A stretch of DNA of 64,000 nucleotides from Udeniomyces pyricola (taxonomy: Eukaryota; Basidiomycota; Tremellomycetes; Cystofilobasidiales; Mrakiaceae). Of the stretch, positions 58,362 to 64,000 are shown one piece after another (within the stretch, counting starts at the first letter, position 1; each line of letters opens with the position of its first letter). The DNA lies in NCBI GenBank assembly GCA_039545295.1, contig BCIK01000017.1:372001-436000 (forward strand), read 5' to 3'. Both the position numbers and the translations under genes were made by a program. The notes under the pieces were generated by a model, which made no database searches, was not told where the DNA came from, and saw nothing but the letters and a program-made list of their open reading frames with translations.

Positions 58362-59201
58362 ATGTCGGCCATCGTTCTGACCCCCGCCGAGCTGGAAAAG
58401 GTCGAGCAGCTCAGAATTAGACTCAAGGATAGTGGGGAATGGGCTCGGTAAGTGCATCCCATCCATTCGTTCCAAACTTGCTTCTTTCGAACCTCTGCCG
58501 TCGCTGCTCGATTGAGTCAGCTTGCTCAAAAACAGTCACTCATTTCTCAGTCATCTTGGTCAATTATTGTTTTTTTTTTCTGGGATTATTTGCGATAGAA
58601 TTCTGCATGAGATGAAGGGACAACTCGCCAAGTCCGGATGGGAAGCATCGTAAGTCGTCTCGACGTTTCAACACGCGCCATACCCTTCATCGTGCTCATC
58701 TCCGGTCGGAAGCGCGACCATGTCACGAAACATCTAGATCGACAGTAAATTGACTTGCTGTGTCATTGATCATCCTTGTAGGATGGAGCAGCTCGCCCTT
58801 GGTTCGTTTCCGCGTTGCTTCTCTCAGCTAGTGCCAGGTCGCATCATCATTCGATGTCTGCCTCAACCTCCTTACCGATAACTCTTCAACGTACCCCTCT
58901 TCATTTCTTTTTTTTTTACAACTGTTATTGGTTTCTCGTAGAACAAGCCAGACATCTTTATCCTTTGACCGTTCATGATCTGCTAGAAAAGCTGTCGCCG
59001 GAAGCCCAAAGTACGTGATGACACCTCTGGACGCATGCTGGCCTCATCAGCAGCCAGAATGCACGCTCCATTAGATGTTGACAATTCCATCGTGCTCGTG
59101 CCTACATTTACCTAGAGTCAGTCTCCAACGACGTTCGGCTAGAGACGGAGGAGAAGCTACGAGCATGCCTCAGTGCTAACATGAGACGAAGGCCAATCTA
59201 A
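58362..59201 (+). CDS. SUS1: SUS1/ENY2, SAGA deubiquitinase and TREX-2 subunit, 103 residues
   Basis: Sus1 (ENY2) sits in both the SAGA histone H2B deubiquitinating module and the TREX-2 mRNA export complex at nuclear pores. Exons are 58362-58447, 58599-58649, 58782-58801 (20 nt), 58942-59010 and 59116-59201. The protein reads MSAIVLTPAELEKVEQLRIR, then RLKDSGEWARILHEMKGQLA, KSGWEASMEQLALEQARHLY and LTVHDLLEKLSPEAQKSV. It ends with a helix containing VRLETEEKLRACL. The GE(W/R)xR..L...L...GW pattern and the V.DL...I/L.P segment are family hallmarks. The length matches (about 100). Yeast SUS1 is also unusual for having regulated introns; here there are four. Confidence 0.92.
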
Positions 59202-59899
59202 AAGGTAAGCCTTGATCCATTGTCTAGCCTCGATCTAGCCAGGAAATGACTCGGAATACCGTAATCACGTTCACCTTAATGAAATACTGATAACATGCCA
59301 TAAATCTATTGTTTCAGCCGTGCTCAAGACGAATGATCATTGTTCTGGACTGGTCATGACGCACCACACTATGTCGCCCGATCTTTGTTATCTAGGCTTT
59401 TGAGGTGAGCAAGGTGCTCGACGCTTTGTGGGCCGAGACGGCAGTCACCGATCCAAACTCATTATTGATACATATGCTTTGCTCCTTTCTTCCCAAATCC
59501 AGTGTTAAGTCGGACAGCCGGCAAGCCAGCAATGGGAATGGGCTATACCAGTCTACCCGCAGAACAAAGGATCTCCTCCCTTTCGACCATCGCATCATCC
59601 GCCCATCTGTATCATCTTGTATCTGTTTGCTCATGACTATGTACGATAGATCTTTAGACAGCGATTCATGGTGTCGATGTGTCAAGTCACCTGGCGAAAC
59701 CTATGATGATCGATGATCTGTAGACGCGTAGGCAATGACTATCAGTTAGTCACAGGATCGGATTGATCGCGTTAGGCCGAAGCATCTGTTCTCTTTCGTT
59801 GGCTCGCATATGCAGTCACCCTAATCTTTCTCCTCCAGCCCTACCGCTTCCACACCACCCTGCTCCGAACAGTCAATCCTGCACTGACTACGTTCCGAC
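59202..59899. other. Intergenic upstream of the Rua1-type gene
   Basis: About 700 bases contain no supported exon, repeat or recognised element. Confidence 0.5.
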
Positions 59900-62806
59900 A
59901 TGGTGCCCATCAATCTCTCGTCGGTTTCCACCTCACCGCGCCTGTCGCATACCAATCCATGCCCGTCTCACGGCGCTCATCACCTGACTGTACCTCTTCG
60001 ACGCGATCCCTCATCGACTGACAGGGCCCTCACTGTTCGCGTCCCATCTGAAACTCTCCAGAGCTGGCTCAACATTTCTCCACCCCGACCTACCTCACAT
60101 ATGCTCTCTTCGCCTTTATTTTCGCCTGATGCCCCTCATCTTTCGTACTCGCGGCCCTTCCAACAACTGGTCGGCTCTTGCGCCGGTTCATCGCCGGCGC
60201 CGAGTTTCTCCGAGCGAGTTGACTCTCCAGCTTTCCATCACACAGGTAACGCTGACTTTGGACCACCATCAGCTCAATCACCCATGGATATCAACTTCTA
60301 CGGCATTCGAGGAGAGAGCGAGATGCGCGGTGGGAGGGAGTTCGAGCATTCGTTGGGACGAGGAGGTTCGGCGACGTCCGCCGGCTACAACCAGTTCGAT
60401 GTTTGGTCCGCCGGGATAGGTCCACTGGAGATCTTCGGACCATCGAAAGGCCGCCTTCAGGTGCGTTTGAAAGCTCTTCTTCTGCTGGAAAGACTGATGC
60501 TTGTTTGGATTCGAAAGAGAAAGCAAGGATGAGGTAGAGGGAGGCAAGCTGCACCGCATATATTCGAGTTGATCCGCTGATCGAGCCCCTTTCTTGATGG
60601 CATTTTCCTTCGGGCCTGATTTTCTTTATTGGTCATCGCCTGGAAATCTAATCTCAGGTATCTCAGTCACGAACCACTTCAGTCTCTACTACCTCCTCAG
60701 CTCAATCTGTCCCTTCTTTCCGTCTCGATAAATCCGACTTGAACGGTCTGGACAACATCGCTATCGACGACTGTGGTGTCATTGATCCTTTCTCCCTAGA
60801 GTCGACATACCCGTCGCCATCAGGGAGCGACTATATCCCCTCGTATCCCGTCTTTAAACGCGGTGACTCGTTTGATTATGATCCCTTGATCCACTGGAAT
60901 CAGGCCTCTCACGAGGGTCCATCACGGACCACCTCATCGACATCTTCGGGGTCATACACGAGTTTTACAGGGTCATGGATGCCTTCTCGAATGCCCTCTT
61001 TGGCAGATCAATCGGCTTTGCTCACGAAAGAACCTAAACTCAGTCAGGAGCTAGAACAAGACTATGTCTGCCCGTCCGGGCTTCCATCGCCCGACTCTGA
61101 CGTTCGCTCATCACCTTACCCTAGATCCAATACTATCACAACCCCATCTCTGACGACATGTTACTCTTCCGATGGTAATCTCTCGTCGAGCTCTGCATCA
61201 GAATGGAAGATGTCCACGCCCCGCCCACGAGGTAAACGTCTTCTCATCGATCCATCGCCAGAGGCGTCCGAGTCTAACATCTCTTCACGTCCAACGTCGT
61301 ACCAAGCGGTCTCAACTCCTGAAGCAAACCCTACTTCCTCCGCAGCTACATCCCCATCATCTGAGACACTCCAGAGACCTCGCCGGTGTCTGCCTCGCCG
61401 TAACGCTCCTTCTACGGTCGCACTAGCCAACTCACCTTCGCACCCGTTCAACACTCTGCTCGATGTCGTCTCGAGCATCTCTCGTAACTCGAGCGAGTCC
61501 TCTGCCCTTTCATCACCTCCTCTATCACCACAGTATAACCCGAAGCACCAACCTTCGACTTCCCGATCGCAACCGAAATTTCGAAGACCATCAGCTGCTT
61601 CATCAAACCCTGGACCCTCGCTCGTCCACCTCCAAACGCCATCTTCTCTCGACATCGGTGCTGACGCTACATTTCGCACGTTCCCTGCGTGTATGCCCGT
61701 CGACCGGGACTATTCCAGATGGTATCTCAAACGTTAGTATAAGAAATACCAGCCTATGCGATCCTTCATGAGCCAAGGCTTACGGACAAGGTTTGACCTC
61801 ATCACCAGACTCTGTCTCTACGGATGTTGCTACTTCGTTCCTCGCGTCACTTGGTCTCTCACTCCCCGGATGCGACAAGCCACCAGCCGGGATGACGACG
61901 CGAGCATCGAGGAACGTGCTTCTCAAGGGCCCGCTGGATCTTTACGCCCCTCGATGGGTGCAAGGCACAGGCAAGTGCGTACATACCGTTCGTTGATGAA
62001 GGTTGTATTTTCTCGTTGAGGAGTACTCACCAATGTAGTTGATTGCTTCTCAGTGAGAAAGCTGCTCCTTGCCCCGTCTGTCGCGAAGACCCAAAGGCAC
62101 CATTTTGCCTATACAGAACCAAGGTATTCATCTCATGCACTCTTTGCCCCGAGACACAACCAACGAAACTGACCAAGATGGACTGATGCATGTTTACGCG
62201 TCCTTCGCAAAGGTCTCTGAATACAACTACCACCTACTCTACGTTCACGGCATCTCTCCCACGACGGGTCTTCCATTCTCACCTCCGATCGACTTCAGGA
62301 CGACGCCGAGGAAGACGAAACGGCCTGATGAGCGGATAGCGATGAGGGAGGGCAAGTGCCGTACGTCTGATAGCTTGAGTTGCGAGTCTTTCGTACGATC
62401 AAACGTCTATCTTCTTTCCGACAAATTTGGAGATGAGGAACTGAGCGTCGGACCTGGTGCATACAGATTCGTGCTCGGCCTGGATTCCGCTCCAGGGCGT
62501 CAAGTCGATCAACGTCCAGATCCCCGAGATCTATTGGTGGAAGCATGCCAAGCTCTGCCACAAGAGCTCCCATATTCCAGGCGAAGGCAACTTTGTGAGC
62601 GTTTATCTCGGTTGAATTTTCCTCTTCTTTTGGCATTCCAGTCTTTCTTGTTTGCGTCGAGCCGAAACGTCTATGGGACGAGAATTGATTGAAATCTTGT
62701 CTGGTTGGATACATAGTGGCGACCTTCGTCGTTCCTTGACATTCTTGCTGCCTACATCGACTCACTGGACGACGAGACGAAAACCGGATGGGTCATCAAG
62801 GCATGA
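59900..62806 (+). CDS. Rua1-type zinc-finger transcription regulator, 751 residues
   Basis: The C-terminus matches the Rua1 C-terminal domain, named after the Ustilago maydis regulator of the ustilagic-acid cluster. Exons are 59900-60460, 60658-61732, 61791-61974, 62054-62123, 62213-62360, 62467-62594 and 62717-62806. The first 560 residues are disordered and Ser/Pro-rich. The domain reads LLKGPLDLYAPRWVQGTGNE, then a finger CPVC...YNYHLLYVHG (Cys613, Cys616, His637, His642), ISPTTGLPFSPPIDFRTTPR, and a second site CHSC...WWKHAKLCH (Cys679, Cys682, His706, Cys710 or His711). A charged helix ends the protein (DSLDDETKTGWVIKA). The start is the first ATG of an open exon and could be preceded by another exon. 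A link to glycolipid synthesis cannot be assumed here. Confidence 0.87.
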
Positions 62807-64000
62807 TTGACCAAAAGCCCCCCCCCCCCTGCTTAAATGCCGTCTTCTCTTTTGGGCCACCATTCTGCATCTGATCGTTTCCACTAGATCGATGACGATT
62901 TAGCTGCTTCTCACCATGTACTCCTTCCCTATCTGCCTGCACGACCTGGGGGAAACGACTATCTCGCTTCTCCCATCTAGCTCTCTCATCTTGCACCTGT
63001 TCTCATCATATCCACATCTATCCCTCACAACATGTCCAAATCCGTCCACATCTTTCATCATTCGCTCCTGTTTTCTATCAAGTGTAGTTATGCTCCTTCC
63101 TCCTTTTGTAAAGATTGTTGTTTTGTTTGTGTTTTGGCATAACATCTTTCCGATTTTATCAAGTGCTTTTCACATGGATATCGGTGTCACCTTGGTCCGA
63201 CCTTTGATTGATCGATTTATGTACCCCTGCTGAACATGACTCAAGAGCGACGAAGGAAAAAAAAAGACGAGGGCCATACATTGGTCGAGCGATGGAAAGA
63301 ACGAATACATGTAAAAACACAGAATGTAGCCTATGATATAGCCAACCCAAAACTCCCAACCAGAACAGGAGAAGGAAAGAAAAAGAGGGAAAAGATGCGA
63401 ATTGTAAACAAGGCGGGGGAAGAGCGCGGGGAAAGCCTCCGACGCTGGGCTAAAGTGCTTAAGCAAGAGTCAATACGTTTCCGATGTCGATCGATCAGCT
63501 GCTGCAGTCATTACGATCGGTTGCATCTCCTCGTCTTTACCTCATACCCCTTCTTCAATCACAGCTGTAATGGCTGCCCTCTTAGGAATCTCTCGGTATC
63601 CTAACCGCATTGCATGCTCCCTTCGCCCTCACTGGCTCATTCGCTCTGAAGGACAACTGGTCGGTCGCTCGAACCATCTCTCATGGAATGGTCTCGCATG
63701 CTTCCCTAAGACGCTCGGTCAATCAAAGGTGTAGAGAAGTCATTCTTCATCACCGCCGCTCGGCGTGCCAGGACTCTATCTATCAGACAGGCGACGAGCT
63801 TGGACCGATGGAGCTAAGCAGGCAACCAAGAGAAACTTTTTGCCCCCTTTTCCTCCCTCTAAGAGGAACCGTCATGGGGCACGCTGGTATCTATGACTAG
63901 TACTGTTTTCCTTTTGTTTTGCCTTGTACACCCATAGCATTCACGATCCCACAATATCCCGCCGATCGAGTAATGATGCAGTCAGTGAAAAACTCTACAC
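62807..64000. other. Right-edge region without a supported gene
   Basis: The 3' flank of the Rua1-type gene includes a C run at 62819-62829. The frame at 63566-63900 was considered, but neither its composition nor splice signals convinced me. A gene continuing beyond the window cannot be excluded. Confidence 0.4.

Noticed and set aside
63566..63900. Possible gene start (MAALLGISRYPNR...) near the right edge, and the adjacent frame at 63610-63900
   Set aside because: No conserved motif, the frame breaks after about 54 codons, and no convincing intron joins the two frames.

Overview
This is nuclear DNA of a basidiomycete fungus. The genes are dense and intron-rich, with up to 29 introns in one gene. 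Introns are mostly 50-200 nt with 5' splice sites of the form GTNNGT, and CGA is the favoured arginine codon. Recognised products are typically fungal: Arg5,6, a WOPR regulator, a Rua1-type regulator and a single-chain acetyl-CoA carboxylase. The GTNNGT donors and CGA usage suggest a tremellomycete yeast, but that placement is inference. Gene models below were built by reading exons by eye; every junction was checked for reading-frame continuity and, where possible, against remembered family motifs.

Layout. 1-3.4 kb: the 5' part of ARG5,6 (minus, cut by the window edge) and a 75-residue unknown gene. 4.0-6.1 kb: segment A, a shortened copy of a repeat-rich locus. 6.3-8.6 kb: DPM2 and an EFM7-type methyltransferase. 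8.9-11.6 kb: a gene-free tract of unusual composition. 12.0-15.9 kb: a Gti1/Pac2 (WOPR) regulator. 17.2-21.4 kb: mitochondrial HSP60 and HSP10, head to head across 259 bp. 22.1-26.9 kb: segment B, the full-length inverted partner of A, with an acidic low-complexity gene and a (GCAA)n array holding a 592-N assembly gap. 27.8-31.0 kb: PHF5A/Rds3 and 3-ketosphinganine reductase, divergent. 32.1-42.5 kb: acetyl-CoA carboxylase in 30 exons. 43.6-49.4 kb: TMA22/DENR and an Aha1 co-chaperone with a predicted C-terminal membrane anchor. 49.7-52.1 kb: two divergent unknown genes. 53.1-59.2 kb: Rho-GDI, a mitochondrial-type RRM protein and SUS1. 59.9-62.8 kb: a Rua1-type zinc-finger regulator. 62.8-64 kb: nothing recognised.

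Functional links: Hsp60/Hsp10 form one mitochondrial folding machine, and Aha1 serves Hsp90. Acetyl-CoA carboxylase supplies malonyl-CoA for fatty acids, while 3-ketosphinganine reductase and DPM2 act in ER lipid and glycan synthesis. The most unusual points are three genes whose start codon is the only coding triplet of exon 1, microexons down to 9 nt, a tail-anchored Aha1, the inverted paralogous pair A/B around a 16 kb block of core genes, and the odd tract upstream of the WOPR gene.
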